A stretch of DNA of 21,541 bases from GWC2-37-8 sp964485555 (GCA_964485555.1 CAZAJN010000003.1:1-21541), one strand, 5' to 3'. Positions 1 to 7,776 are shown, counted from the stretch's first letter. The notes: generated by a model not told the origin, from the letters alone. A program made the numbers and translations.

Positions 1-1
1 C

Positions 2-292
2 ATCTCATGGTCAACAGATGAACTTGCTACAGGAGAGATTCTCTATAAAGAAGGAAGAACTGGAGATGACAAGAAATTTGAAGTAAACTCAGCTCCAAGC
101 TTCTCTCACATCGGAGTTATCACTTCCTTCAAATCAGGAGTGGTGTATTACTTCAAAGTAAAGTCTACTGATTCTGCAGGAAACACAGTGACTTCATCTG
201 ACTACGCACTGCTAACCCCTAAACAGAGACAGAACATCATCCAGATCATCATCGGAAACTTCACTGACATCTTTGGTTGGGCTAAGTTTTAA
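2..292 (+). CDS. C-terminal fragment of a surface/secreted protein with a fibronectin-III-like domain
   Basis: The frame is open from the left edge to the TAA at 290-292, so only the last 96 residues of a larger protein are present. It begins ISWSTDELATGEILY, which resembles the first strands of FN3-like domains of the purple-acid-phosphatase N-terminal type (I-x-W-x-T-D-x-x-A-x-x-x-V-x-Y). A Y-Y-F-K-V-K-S-T-D-S-A-G-N segment follows, matching the F and G strands of the same fold. After the domain comes a short tail, IIQIIIGNFTDIFGWAKF, which is hydrophobic and may anchor or pack against the domain. Such domains are common in large cell-surface proteins of Patescibacteria, so an exported location is likely. 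The N-terminus, signal peptide and any catalytic domain lie outside the window. The FN3-like call is fairly good; the function is unknown. Confidence 0.7.
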   Translation: MSWSTDELATGEILYKEGRTGDDKKFEVNSAPSFSHIGVITSFKSGVVYYFKVKSTDSAGNTVTSSDYALLTPKQRQNIIQIIIGNFTDIFGWAKF

Positions 293-295
293 AAA

Positions 296-344
296 GTAAC
301 TAGTAACTAGTAACTAGTAATCAGTAACTAGTAACTAGTAATCA
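296..344. repeat. 7-bp tandem repeat GTAACTA/GTAATCA
   Basis: Seven consecutive 7-bp units follow the upstream stop codon. Their order is A A A B A A B, where A is GTAACTA and B is GTAATCA, so there is a higher-order pattern. The junctions create ACTAGT, which is self-complementary. It is one of several word-repeat tracts in intergenic gaps of this window. Confidence 0.9.
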
Positions 345-361
345 GTGAAATGTAGAACTTA

Positions 362-393
362 AAAAAAGGCGGGCTGTAGGGCTCGTCTTTTTG
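362..393 (+). terminator. Rho-independent terminator of the FN3-domain gene
   Basis: A GGCGGGC arm (368-374) pairs with GCTCGTC (381-387), five Watson-Crick and two G-U pairs, around a 6-nt loop. An A tract precedes it and TTTTT follows (388-392). It lies about 70 bp after the stop codon at 290-292. Confidence 0.75.
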
Positions 394-438
394 TGTGTTT
401 TTTGTGAATAAAATTACATATATTTAAATTCAGAATTG

Positions 439-485
439 TGATATAATTTTAAGCAATGGATGTTGTTTAAAATTTGTGATATACT
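439..485 (+). promoter_or_regulatory. Candidate extended -10 promoter(s) for the ABC exporter genes
   Basis: Two extended -10 elements occur: TGATATAAT (439-447) and TGATATACT (477-485). Neither has a convincing -35 box at the usual distance, as is common for extended -10 promoters. Either would give a leader of about 50-90 nt before the ATG at 544. The rest of the gap from 293 to 543 holds only the tandem repeat and the terminator. Confidence 0.45.
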
Positions 486-543
486 TATCATAAATAATTG
501 TCTCTAGGGATTGGAAAAATAAATCAAAAAATAAAAATAAAAA

Positions 544-1854
544 ATGGTTGAACCTTGCATAAAAGTCGATCAATTGCGGGTTATATATAACAAAGGAAAG
601 TCCAATGAAGTTCGTTCGCTGGACGGTGTCAGTGTGGAAATTTATCCTGAGGAATATATAATCATCTACGGGCCATCTGGTTGTGGAAAATCAACTTTGC
701 TTTATGGTATCTCGGGACTGCAAGCTCCTTCTTATGGTGATGTTGTGGTGCAGGGGAAGAACTTAGCACAGATGTCCAAGAGGGAAAAAGTGGAATTTCA
801 CCAAACCAGTATCGGCATGGTTTTTCAGGCTTTCTATTTGATTGAAACTCTGACTGTCTTGGATAATGTGTGCCTCCCGAAAGTTTTTCGCGGAGAAAGT
901 TTGAAAGAAAGACGCGAAAAAGCCATGGAATTGTTGAGACGCTTCGGAATTGCCGAGCAATCTGACAGATTTCCCGCACAGCTTTCTGGAGGACAGAAGC
1001 AGCGTGTTTCGATTGCACGCGCCCTGGTCAACAACCCGGATATTATTTTGGCTGACGAACCAGTGGGAAACTTGGACAGTGAATCAGCTCAGAATGTGTT
1101 GGACATCTTCAAGGAAATTAACGGTCAAGATAAAAAAACCTTGATCATGGTGACTCATAATCCTGAACATTTGGTTTATGCTGATCGCATAATTCACATG
1201 AAGGATGGAAAAAAAGTCAGCGAGGAAATAAACCATGACAAGCGTCCCAAGGAAGCGCTCAAGAAAGAAATTGCTGAAACCCCCGAGGAAATTTCAAGCG
1301 AGCTCAAACTTTTGATGCGAACTTTCAAAAATCTTTCCCTTCAACAGGTGGGTGTGCTCTTGATTCCATTCAAAGCCAAGCAACTTCTTTCTCACATAAT
1401 ATCAGAGCTTAATGAAGAGCAGATAAACAGCGCCGAAAATATCTTGAAAGAATATTTGTTCAAGAATATAGACAATCAGATTTTGGCCGAGAAGTTGGAT
1501 CTTGATTTTGACAAAGGTGGCGCCGGATGGAACAAGCACCGAGCACTCACTTTTTCGGATAGGGTTTATAAAATCATCAGTCAGACTGAATATCTTAACA
1601 ATGATGAAGATTCGGGAGTGGTAACTTTCTCAAATTATCTGTCGGAAACATATCATTTGAAACTGGATGATGATGTAGTGATAAGATTCAGGGCTTTCAT
1701 AAAACTTAGAATTGAAAACAAGATTGATCGTTTCGGTTTGCAACAAAGATTGGATGCTCCTAAGACATTGGGTGGAGTCGGACTCTACAAGGGAACAGCT
1801 GAAAAAGTCGTGAGGGAAGTGGAGCTCATCATGCTCTTGAAATACTCAGCATAA
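544..1854 (+). CDS. MacB/LolD-type ABC transporter ATP-binding protein with a long C-terminal extension
   Basis: ATPase subunit of an ABC exporter that works with the FtsX-like permease encoded next. The nucleotide-binding domain fills residues 1-230. Walker A is GPSGCGKST (43-51), the Q-loop Gln is at 95, the signature LSGGQ at 147-151, Walker B ILADEP at 168-173 and the switch His at 205. This pattern, with LTVLDNV before the signature, is typical of the MacB/LolD/FtsE group. Family members usually stop near residue 230-250, but this protein continues to 436. The extra 200 residues look helical and charged, with no domain I recognise; they end with a Gly-rich LGGVGLYKG turn. The ATG at 544 follows an A-rich stretch with no Shine-Dalgarno. 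No membrane-fusion protein is encoded nearby, so the transported substrate cannot be named. Confidence 0.9.
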   Translation: MVEPCIKVDQLRVIYNKGKSNEVRSLDGVSVEIYPEEYIIIYGPSGCGKSTLLYGISGLQAPSYGDVVVQGKNLAQMSKREKVEFHQTSIGMVFQAFYLIETLTVLDNVCLPKVFRGESLKERREKAMELLRRFGIAEQSDRFPAQLSGGQKQRVSIARALVNNPDIILADEPVGNLDSESAQNVLDIFKEINGQDKKTLIMVTHNPEHLVYADRIIHMKDGKKVSEEINHDKRPKEALKKEIAETPEEISSELKLLMRTFKNLSLQQVGVLLIPFKAKQLLSHIISELNEEQINSAENILKEYLFKNIDNQILAEKLDLDFDKGGAGWNKHRALTFSDRVYKIISQTEYLNNDEDSGVVTFSNYLSETYHLKLDDDVVIRFRAFIKLRIENKIDRFGLQQRLDAPKTLGGVGLYKGTAEKVVREVELIMLLKYSA

Positions 1855-1913
1855 CATCTGCATAAATACCAATATTTTACAAAAATAAAATAATTTATTT
1901 GTGAAGGGTGAGA

Positions 1914-1960
1914 ATTTTTGTATTTTTGTATTTTTGTAATTATTTTGTAATTTTGTAGGA
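1914..1960 (+). repeat. TTTTGTA-word repeat ending at the permease ribosome-binding region
   Basis: Repeated TTTTGTA words run through the gap and end TTTTGTAATTTTGTAGGA, six bases before the permease ATG. Close versions end just before leuS (4487) and before the NRAMP-like gene (8929). The final TAGGA is the only Shine-Dalgarno-like sequence available to the permease. Confidence 0.7.
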
Positions 1961-1966
1961 ACTCCA

Positions 1967-3217
1967 ATGAAATTCATAGACCTGTTTAAATTATCAACTC
2001 GTATGTTTAAGGCGAGGACGTCCAGGACGCTCCTTACCGTCTTAGGTATGAGCATCGGTATCGCCGCCATCTTGTTTTTGGTGTCTTTAGGGTATGGTCT
2101 TCAGAAGACTTTGTTGGAAAGGATTACAACCTCTGATTCTTTGCTGACGCTGGATGTGTCTGAGGCTAAATCTGGAATAGTGACGCTCAATCGTGACATG
2201 ATAAAAAAGATCGAAGGGATGACTGGCGTGGAGGAGGTGAGTCCCGCATTTCAAATCATAACGCAGGGTCGCATCGATGACCTTTCAGCTGATTTGACTA
2301 CGATTGGATCGAAACCTTCATTTTTGAAACTTGGAGGATACAAGGCGAGCAAAGGAGCGCTTCTTTCCGAAGATAATAAAAATGGTATCGTGATAAGTAG
2401 CGCCGTCGCTCAGGTTTTTGGAAAAACAGTGGATGAGATGATGGGCAAAGAAATGTCATTTTCTTTTTTCGTGCCGAAAACCATTGCTCCAGTTGAAGGG
2501 GAAGATGCGGCCACCAAGAACCCGGATGAGGAAAGTGATGCCCAGTTGCAGTCAGAATTTATCAGGGTTGATAGTGAAACTAAATACACTATTGTTGGAT
2601 CCATAGATGGCGAGGACAATATCGTCTACCTCAACGCCTCATCTTTGGACGGGCTGAACATCGACAGATATGGGCAGGTGAAAGTGAAAACCAAGTCAAA
2701 TGGTGAGATGGGCGTCATACGGGACACCATCTTGGAATACGGTCTTCTCGTCTCTTCTCTTTCTGATACTGTTGATCAAGCCAATCAGATATTCAAAGTC
2801 CTTCAAATAATCCTGATGCTTTTCGGTGTCATTGCCTTGGTGGTTTCGGCCATTGGTATGTTCAACACGATGACAATCACCTTGCTGGAAAGGACTGAGG
2901 AAATTGGAATCATGAAGTCAATTGGAGCATCCGATCTTTCCATTTCAGTCATGTTTTTTATGGAATCAGCGATCATGGGATTTCTGGGAGGATGCGCCGG
3001 AGTCTCTATAGGTTGGCTTGGCGGATTGGCTTTCAACACTGCAATCAATATAGTGGCAACCAGATTTGGAGGACAAGCTGTCAGTTTGTTCTACAGTCCG
3101 ACCTGGTTTATTTTGGCAATTCTTGGTTTTTCAGGAGTGGTGGGCTTCATGACTGGCTATGTGCCGGCTCGCCGAGCCAGCAAGATCGATCCTTTGGACG
3201 CTCTACGATACAAATAG
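1967..3217 (+). CDS. FtsX-like (MacB-type) ABC transporter permease
   Basis: Membrane subunit paired with the preceding ATPase. The layout is that of MacB/FtsX permeases. A basic N-terminus with RTSRTLLTVLGMSIGIAA leads into the first membrane helix (about residues 21-43). A large extracytoplasmic domain follows (about 50-270), then three closely spaced C-terminal helices (about 280-305, 325-355 and 380-402). After the second helix comes ERTEEIGIMKSIGAS, the conserved cytoplasmic coupling segment of this family, and the C-terminus PARRASKIDPLDALR is also characteristic. At 416 residues it is a normal length. The ATG at 1967 is supported by TAGGA six bases upstream. The gap after the ATPase is 112 bp, so the two may be co-transcribed but are not translationally coupled. 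Such pairs export peptides, lipoproteins or drugs; nothing here decides which. Confidence 0.92.
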   Translation: MKFIDLFKLSTRMFKARTSRTLLTVLGMSIGIAAILFLVSLGYGLQKTLLERITTSDSLLTLDVSEAKSGIVTLNRDMIKKIEGMTGVEEVSPAFQIITQGRIDDLSADLTTIGSKPSFLKLGGYKASKGALLSEDNKNGIVISSAVAQVFGKTVDEMMGKEMSFSFFVPKTIAPVEGEDAATKNPDEESDAQLQSEFIRVDSETKYTIVGSIDGEDNIVYLNASSLDGLNIDRYGQVKVKTKSNGEMGVIRDTILEYGLLVSSLSDTVDQANQIFKVLQIILMLFGVIALVVSAIGMFNTMTITLLERTEEIGIMKSIGASDLSISVMFFMESAIMGFLGGCAGVSIGWLGGLAFNTAINIVATRFGGQAVSLFYSPTWFILAILGFSGVVGFMTGYVPARRASKIDPLDALRYK

Positions 3218-3227
3218 AAACATGAGT

Positions 3228-3304
3228 AATGAATCACAAATCATGAATCATGAATCATGTTCAGCTTAAGAAATATTGATTCATGATTCTTAATTCATGA
3301 TTCA
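3228..3304. repeat. Inverted repeat built from the word GAATCATGAATCA
   Basis: The left part (3228-3259) carries three direct copies of AATCATG/AATCAC-like words. The right part (3275-3303) carries the same words on the opposite strand (TGATTCATGATT). The arms can fold into a long AU-rich hairpin about 10-85 bp after the permease stop. It may act as a terminator or processing site, though there is no clean U tract. A 29-bp relative lies inside leuS at 5221-5249. Confidence 0.75.
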
Positions 3305-3317
3305 AATAACAGCAAGC

Positions 3318-3345
3318 TTGCTCAATTTTTATTTATCTATATAAT
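3318..3345 (+). promoter_or_regulatory. Candidate sigma70-type promoter of folD
   Basis: TTGCTC (3318-3323) and a consensus TATAAT (3340-3345) are separated by 16 bp. Transcription would start near 3352, about 20 bases before the folD ATG. Confidence 0.55.
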
Positions 3346-3373
3346 GTATCGAATAGCTTAAATTATATTAGAA

Positions 3374-4222
3374 ATGTATTTATTATTCGGAAAACCTGTG
3401 GCTGATGAGATTCTTGCTCAGCTGAAAGAGGATATTTCACGCGAGACCTCGACGCCGGGGCTGGCGGTTATTTTGGTTGGAAATGATCAAGCTTCTAAGA
3501 TCTATGTTTCCTTGAAGGAGAAGCGAGCTGAAGAAATCGGAATGAATTTTTTTCGCCACGACATGCCCGAAACAATTTCCCAAGATGAAATAATTTCAAA
3601 AATAATTGAACTTAACAATGATAAAAAAGTTCATGGCATCATTGTGCAACTTCCTCTTCCAGAAGGTTTTGACACAGAAAAAATAATTGCGACCATTTCT
3701 CCACAAAAAGACGCTGATGGTTTTCATCCGGAAAATACTAAAAAATTTTTAATAGGCGATAGTGAAATATGGCCTGTTTTTCCACGTGCAATAGTGAGTC
3801 TTTTGGAAAGTAGCAAGAAAGAACTCGCAGGAAAAAAGTCGATTGTGGTTGCCAACTCTTCGGAATTCGGCACCATCATGGTGTCAGCATTAAACAAGAA
3901 GGGCCTTGAGGCTGAATATATCATCTCGAGTGACATATCTTCAAATCCAGGGAAAATCAAGGGGGCAGACGTGGTGGTGAGCGCTGTGGGCTCACCAGGG
4001 CTCTTGAAGGGTCAAATGTTCAAAAGTGGCTCCACTATTATTGATGGTGGCATTGAAAAGGTGGGCGAGAATGTTTTGGGAGATGTCGATTTTGGCTCAA
4101 CAGAGGGTCTTCCTGGTTTAATAACGCCTGTACCAGGTGGAGTTGGACCACTGACGATTGCATGTCTTTTGGAAAACACCTTCCTCGCACTTAAGGCTCA
4201 ACAAAAGGAAGAACAGGATTGA
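3374..4222 (+). CDS. folD: FolD-family methylenetetrahydrofolate dehydrogenase/cyclohydrolase with a divergent NADP domain
   Basis: FolD interconverts 5,10-methylene-, methenyl- and 10-formyl-tetrahydrofolate in the cytosol, supplying one-carbon units. The catalytic half is well preserved. Tyr44 and Lys48 lie in SKIYVSLKEK, QLPLP is at 92-96, and Asp115 lies in DADGFHP (equivalent to E. coli Tyr50, Lys54 and Asp121). The signature PVPGGVGP is at 252-259. The nucleotide-binding half is unusual: the P-C-T-P segment reads PVFPRA, the G-R-S-x-x-V-G-x-P loop reads ANSSEFGTIM, and the usual H-S-x-T motif is absent. Cyclohydrolase activity therefore looks more secure than dehydrogenase activity. The length, 282 residues, is normal. 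The gene has its own promoter candidate and a terminator, so it is probably monocistronic. The ATG lacks a Shine-Dalgarno. It ends in TGA. Confidence 0.92.
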   Translation: MYLLFGKPVADEILAQLKEDISRETSTPGLAVILVGNDQASKIYVSLKEKRAEEIGMNFFRHDMPETISQDEIISKIIELNNDKKVHGIIVQLPLPEGFDTEKIIATISPQKDADGFHPENTKKFLIGDSEIWPVFPRAIVSLLESSKKELAGKKSIVVANSSEFGTIMVSALNKKGLEAEYIISSDISSNPGKIKGADVVVSAVGSPGLLKGQMFKSGSTIIDGGIEKVGENVLGDVDFGSTEGLPGLITPVPGGVGPLTIACLLENTFLALKAQQKEEQD

Positions 4223-4249
4223 TTTTGCTTATAATATGTGATAGTATGG

Positions 4250-4275
4250 AAACAACCAACTCAGTTGTTTTTTTT
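4250..4275 (+). terminator. Rho-independent terminator of folD
   Basis: AAACAAC (4250-4256) pairs with GTTGTTT (4264-4270) around a 7-nt loop. It is followed by a continuing T run to 4275, 28 bp after the folD stop. Confidence 0.75.
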
Positions 4276-4291
4276 GTTAAGAAAGTTACTT

Positions 4292-4425
4292 TATGGAATT
4301 AAAATTTTTTCAGAATATGAACGGGCCATATTTTCTGACAAAAAATTTCTTCCTCATTTCATACCGGAAAAATTTTTTGAGAAAATTCAGACCCTAGGAT
4401 ATTCTGAAAAAATTTTAATTCCATA
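4292..4425. repeat. 134-bp quasi-palindrome with perfect 27-bp terminal inverted repeats
   Basis: Bases 4292-4318 are the exact reverse complement of 4399-4425. Moving inward, further blocks also match (ATTTTCT, AAAAAATTT, TTCC), separated by small unpaired blocks, so nearly the whole element folds as one hairpin with internal loops and a short apex near 4355. The element begins and ends with TA, as do MITEs mobilised by IS630/Tc1-mariner enzymes, but no clear longer target duplication is seen. It may instead be a structured RNA between folD and leuS. The open frame that runs across it is judged non-coding. Confidence 0.85.
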
Positions 4426-4440
4426 TTAGCAACTAATACT

Positions 4441-4487
4441 TTTATTTTTGTGCTTTTGTACTTATGTATAATTTTGTAATTTTGTAG
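4441..4487 (+). promoter_or_regulatory. Candidate leuS promoter inside a TTTTGTA-word repeat
   Basis: TGTATAAT (-10 at 4467-4472) lies in a tract of TTTTGTA words that ends TTTTGTAG just before the leuS ATG at 4492. No good -35 box is present at the correct spacing. Confidence 0.4.
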
Positions 4488-4491
4488 AGCT

Positions 4492-6933
4492 ATGAAATAC
4501 GAACCAAAGAATATAGAAAAGAAGTGGCAGGATAGATGGATTGACCAATCTGATTTATCCGAAGTTGATAATAGTGATAGTGATAAATCGAAATTTTATT
4601 GTTTGGATATGTTTCCGTATCCATCCGGAGCGGGGTTGCATGTCGGTCATGTGGAAAATTATACTGCGACTGATATTTATTCTCGCTTCAAAAGATTCAA
4701 TGGTTTCAATGTTTTTCATCCGATAGGTTGGGATGCTTTTGGTCTTCCGGCTGAAAATTTTGCCATCAAAAATGGAACCCATCCTGACATAACCACGCAT
4801 CAAAATATTCAAAATTTTACCAAGCAGATCAAGAGTCTTGGGATGTCCTACGACTGGTCACGCGAAATAGATACTTCAAGTCCTGAATATTATAAGTGGA
4901 CCCAATGGTTTTTCTTATTTTTATATAAAAACGGTCTAGCCTACAAGAAAAAAGCTAAAGTGAATTGGTGTGACAGTTGTATGACGGTTCTTGCCAATGA
5001 ACAGGTTGAGGATGGCGCTTGCGAGCGGTGCAAAAACCAAGTGGTTCAGAAAGATTTGGAGCAATGGTTTTTCAAAATCACAGATTTCATTGAAGATCAG
5101 AAAACTGAAAACGGAGAAACTGTCAAAGGTCTTATCAGTGGATTGGATGGAATTGATTGGCCATCTTCTACTAAAATTGCACAGAAAAATTGGATTGGAA
5201 GAAGTGAGGGAGTGGAATTCGAATTACGAATCAAGAATCATGAATCAAGTGTCAAGGTTTATACGACAAGAATCGATACGGCTTTTGGAATCACGTACGT
5301 CGTGCTTTCTCCTGAGCATAAATTGATTCAAGAATTGAGAGACTCCGTTTCTAATTGGGATGAGATAACTGCATATCTGGAACAGGCCAAAAAGAAAACA
5401 GATCTTGAGAGGATGGAGGCAAAAATAAAAACGGGCGTTGAGATGAGAGGTGTCAAGGTCATCAATCCTTTTAATGATAAAGAAGTTCCTCTTTTCATTG
5501 GTGACTACGTGCTTAGTCAATATGGAACAGGCGCAGTGATGGCGGTGCCTGCACATGATGAAAGAGACTGGGAATTTGCCAAGAAATATGACCTTGAAAT
5601 TATTGAGGTTGTTGGTGGTGGTGGAGATGTTGCAAAAGAGGCATTCACTGAAGACGGAACTTTGCTAAATTCTGCTGGATATTCCGAACTTAATTCTTTG
5701 CAAGCACGGGAAAAGATGGCGGCTTGGCTGGAAGAAAAAGGTGTTGGAAAAAGGAAAATAAATTATCGTTTAAGAGATTGGTTGGTTTCTCGTCAGCGTT
5801 ATTGGGGAAGTCCAATCCCAATTATTTATTGCGAACACTGCGGGGAGGTTCCGGTTCCTGAAAAAGATTTGCCGGTAATGCTTCCGACCGACGTTGATTT
5901 CAAGCCGACAGGAGAATCTCCATTGATAGGATCAAAAACTTTTCATGATGTGACTTGCCCAAGATGCGGCGCCAAAGCTCGCAGGGAATCCGATACCATG
6001 GATACTTTCGTGTGTTCATCTTGGTACTATCTTCGTTTTGCTGATCCCAAAAATCAGGAAGAATTTGCATCCAAGCAGAGTTTGGAAAAATGGCTTCCGG
6101 TTGATTTGTACATGGGAGGGGCAGAGCACACAGTGCTGCATCTTTTGTATGCCAGATTTTTCACCAAGGCGCTTAATAAGTTTGGTTACATAGGTTTCGA
6201 CGAACCATTTTTAAAGCTTCGTCATCAGGGGATGATATTGGCTGAGGATGGTCGCAAGATGTCAAAATCATTAGGGAATGTTGTCAATCCTGATGATATT
6301 GTCAGTGAGTTCGGCGCAGATGCCCTGAGACTCTATGAGATGTTCATGGGACCCCTTGAGGAAATGAAAGCTTGGAATTCAAAAAATATTATCGGACTCA
6401 AGAGATTTTTAGATAGGGTTTATAAGATGCAGGAACGAATTGTAAATCATGAATCAGCAATTAAGAATAAAAAAATTGATTTTTTAATGCATAAAACCAT
6501 TAAAAAAATTACGGATGATATAGAGAATTTTAGTTTCAATACTGCAATTTCTCAGATGATGATATTGGTAAAAGCCCTGGAAAAAGAACAAGAAATTTCC
6601 ATGATTCATTATTCATGCTTCTTGATTCTTTTGAGCCCTTTTGCTCCTCATGTTGCCGAAGAATTATGGGAAAAACTTGGACACAAAGAATCAATCTTCT
6701 TGCAATCTTGGCCTGAGGCTGATTCCAATTTTCTGAAGGAGGAAGAAATTGAAATGGTCATTCAGGTCAATGGACGCGTGCGCGAGCGTCTAATGGTGGC
6801 TGCGGATGTTACTGAGGACGAGATAAAAGAAACTGCACTTGAAAATGAAAAAGTGAAAATTTTTACTGACGGAAAAGAAATTAAGAAAATTATTTTTGTC
6901 CCAGGGAAGCTGGTCAACATAGTTGTTATGTAA
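4492..6933 (+). CDS. leuS: Leucyl-tRNA synthetase
   Basis: Class I synthetase charging tRNA-Leu, with an editing domain. The HIGH-type motif is PYPSGAGLHVGH (42-53). A zinc knuckle has Cys160, Cys163, Cys177 and Cys180. The CP1 editing domain shows TTRIDT (258-263) and GTGAVMAVPAHDERD (345-359). A second Cys pair set (447/450 and 489/492) lies in the later insertion, KMSKS is at 589-593, and the tRNA-binding C-terminus is present. At 813 residues it is slightly shorter than typical bacterial LeuRS (about 860) but has all domains. Codons 244-253, 651-656 and 703-709 are made of the same GAATCATGAATCA word that forms the intergenic repeat at 3228-3304, giving two NHES tetrapeptides. The ATG at 4492 is chosen because MKYEPKNIEKKWQ matches the family's start; no clear Shine-Dalgarno precedes it. 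Confidence 0.97.
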   Translation: MKYEPKNIEKKWQDRWIDQSDLSEVDNSDSDKSKFYCLDMFPYPSGAGLHVGHVENYTATDIYSRFKRFNGFNVFHPIGWDAFGLPAENFAIKNGTHPDITTHQNIQNFTKQIKSLGMSYDWSREIDTSSPEYYKWTQWFFLFLYKNGLAYKKKAKVNWCDSCMTVLANEQVEDGACERCKNQVVQKDLEQWFFKITDFIEDQKTENGETVKGLISGLDGIDWPSSTKIAQKNWIGRSEGVEFELRIKNHESSVKVYTTRIDTAFGITYVVLSPEHKLIQELRDSVSNWDEITAYLEQAKKKTDLERMEAKIKTGVEMRGVKVINPFNDKEVPLFIGDYVLSQYGTGAVMAVPAHDERDWEFAKKYDLEIIEVVGGGGDVAKEAFTEDGTLLNSAGYSELNSLQAREKMAAWLEEKGVGKRKINYRLRDWLVSRQRYWGSPIPIIYCEHCGEVPVPEKDLPVMLPTDVDFKPTGESPLIGSKTFHDVTCPRCGAKARRESDTMDTFVCSSWYYLRFADPKNQEEFASKQSLEKWLPVDLYMGGAEHTVLHLLYARFFTKALNKFGYIGFDEPFLKLRHQGMILAEDGRKMSKSLGNVVNPDDIVSEFGADALRLYEMFMGPLEEMKAWNSKNIIGLKRFLDRVYKMQERIVNHESAIKNKKIDFLMHKTIKKITDDIENFSFNTAISQMMILVKALEKEQEISMIHYSCFLILLSPFAPHVAEELWEKLGHKESIFLQSWPEADSNFLKEEEIEMVIQVNGRVRERLMVAADVTEDEIKETALENEKVKIFTDGKEIKKIIFVPGKLVNIVVM

Positions 6934-6972
6934 CTGTAACATACAGCATATAACATGTAATATGCAACAAAA

Positions 6973-7024
6973 TACTAAATACTAAATACTAAATACTAAA
7001 TACTAAATACTAAATACTAAATAC
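6973..7024. repeat. Tandem repeat of TACTAAA, 7.4 perfect copies
   Basis: Fifty-two bases of uninterrupted TACTAAA end two bases before the ATG at 7027. The repeat occupies the place where a ribosome-binding site would be. The preceding bases (6945-6962) carry CATATAACATGTAA, a 14-mer also found before trxB at about 17909-17922. Confidence 0.95.
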
Positions 7025-7026
7025 AG

Positions 7027-7707
7027 ATGCAATTGGTGATACTCGCAGCTGGCAGGGGAATGCGCATGAAAGATTTGACCGACAATGCTCCCAAGCCGAT
7101 GCTACAAATAAATGGGAAACCCATTTTAGCTTATAAGCTTGAAGCGCTTCCAGAAGAAATAGACGAAATTATTTTCGTCATCGGATACTTGGGAAATCAG
7201 ATCCAGCAGTATTTCGGGGATTTTTATGCTGGCAAGAAAATTTCTTATGTGGTTCAGGATGATCTGAATGGAACTGGCGGGGCTGTGCATTTGGTGAAAA
7301 ATTTTATCGAAGATGATTTTTTGGTGATGTTGGGAGATGATTTATATATGAAAAATGATATCAGCAAGCTTTTGAAATGTGAGCTGGGAATATTGGCATT
7401 GGAAGTGTCCGACCCAACAAGGTTTGGAATAATATATTTGGATGCAAACGGCAATTTAGCAGAAATAGTTGAAAAGCCTGAAATTGCAGGTCCAGCTTTG
7501 GCCAATATCGGACTTTATAAATTGAACAAAAAGTTTTTTGATTATCCTTTAGTTGCAATAAGCGAGCGAGAATATGGCTTGCCTCAGACCATGGTTTCGA
7601 TGGCTAAGGATTTTACAATCAGGATTGAAAAATCCAGTGGTTGGTTTCCGATCGGAAATCCGGATGATTTAGAAAGAGCGAAGGATCTCATCCAGGACTT
7701 CATATAA
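7027..7707 (+). CDS. Sugar-phosphate nucleotidyltransferase (NDP-sugar pyrophosphorylase family)
   Basis: Transfers a nucleotide from an NTP to a sugar 1-phosphate, giving an NDP-sugar and pyrophosphate, in the cytosol. The N-terminal loop LAAGRGMRM (6-14) and KPM (23-25) form the nucleotide-binding signature. NGTGGAV (81-87) and GDD (103-105, metal-binding Asp) are the next conserved blocks. EKPE and the C-terminal W-F-P-I-G-N-P-D-D-L are typical of the RmlA/GlmU-N/ManC group. At 226 residues it is a bare catalytic domain without the beta-helix acyltransferase of GlmU. Specificity (UTP-glucose, GDP-mannose-type or GlcNAc-1-P) cannot be read from motifs. It sits before yvcK, whose B. subtilis homologue binds UDP-sugars, but no direct link is shown. 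There is no Shine-Dalgarno; the start follows the TACTAAA repeat directly. Confidence 0.88.
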   Translation: MQLVILAAGRGMRMKDLTDNAPKPMLQINGKPILAYKLEALPEEIDEIIFVIGYLGNQIQQYFGDFYAGKKISYVVQDDLNGTGGAVHLVKNFIEDDFLVMLGDDLYMKNDISKLLKCELGILALEVSDPTRFGIIYLDANGNLAEIVEKPEIAGPALANIGLYKLNKKFFDYPLVAISEREYGLPQTMVSMAKDFTIRIEKSSGWFPIGNPDDLERAKDLIQDFI

Positions 7708-7776
7708 ACATATAAACATCTAAGCATATAAACATATAAACTAGCGGATTTTGTATCCCATGTTTCAGTGATTATA

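Noticed and set aside
4238..4429. Open frame of 63 codons between folD and leuS
   Set aside because: It runs over the folD terminator and the 134-bp palindrome; its start and end codons fall at the hairpin region and it resembles no protein family.
4276..4491. T-box riboswitch upstream of leuS
   Set aside because: No T-box antiterminator sequence (TGGNACCGCG-like) or specifier-loop layout is visible; the palindrome is symmetrical and does not resemble that class.
6973..7024. CRISPR array
   Set aside because: The TACTAAA units are 7 bp and contiguous with no spacers; none of the other repeat tracts has spacer-repeat architecture and no cas genes are present.
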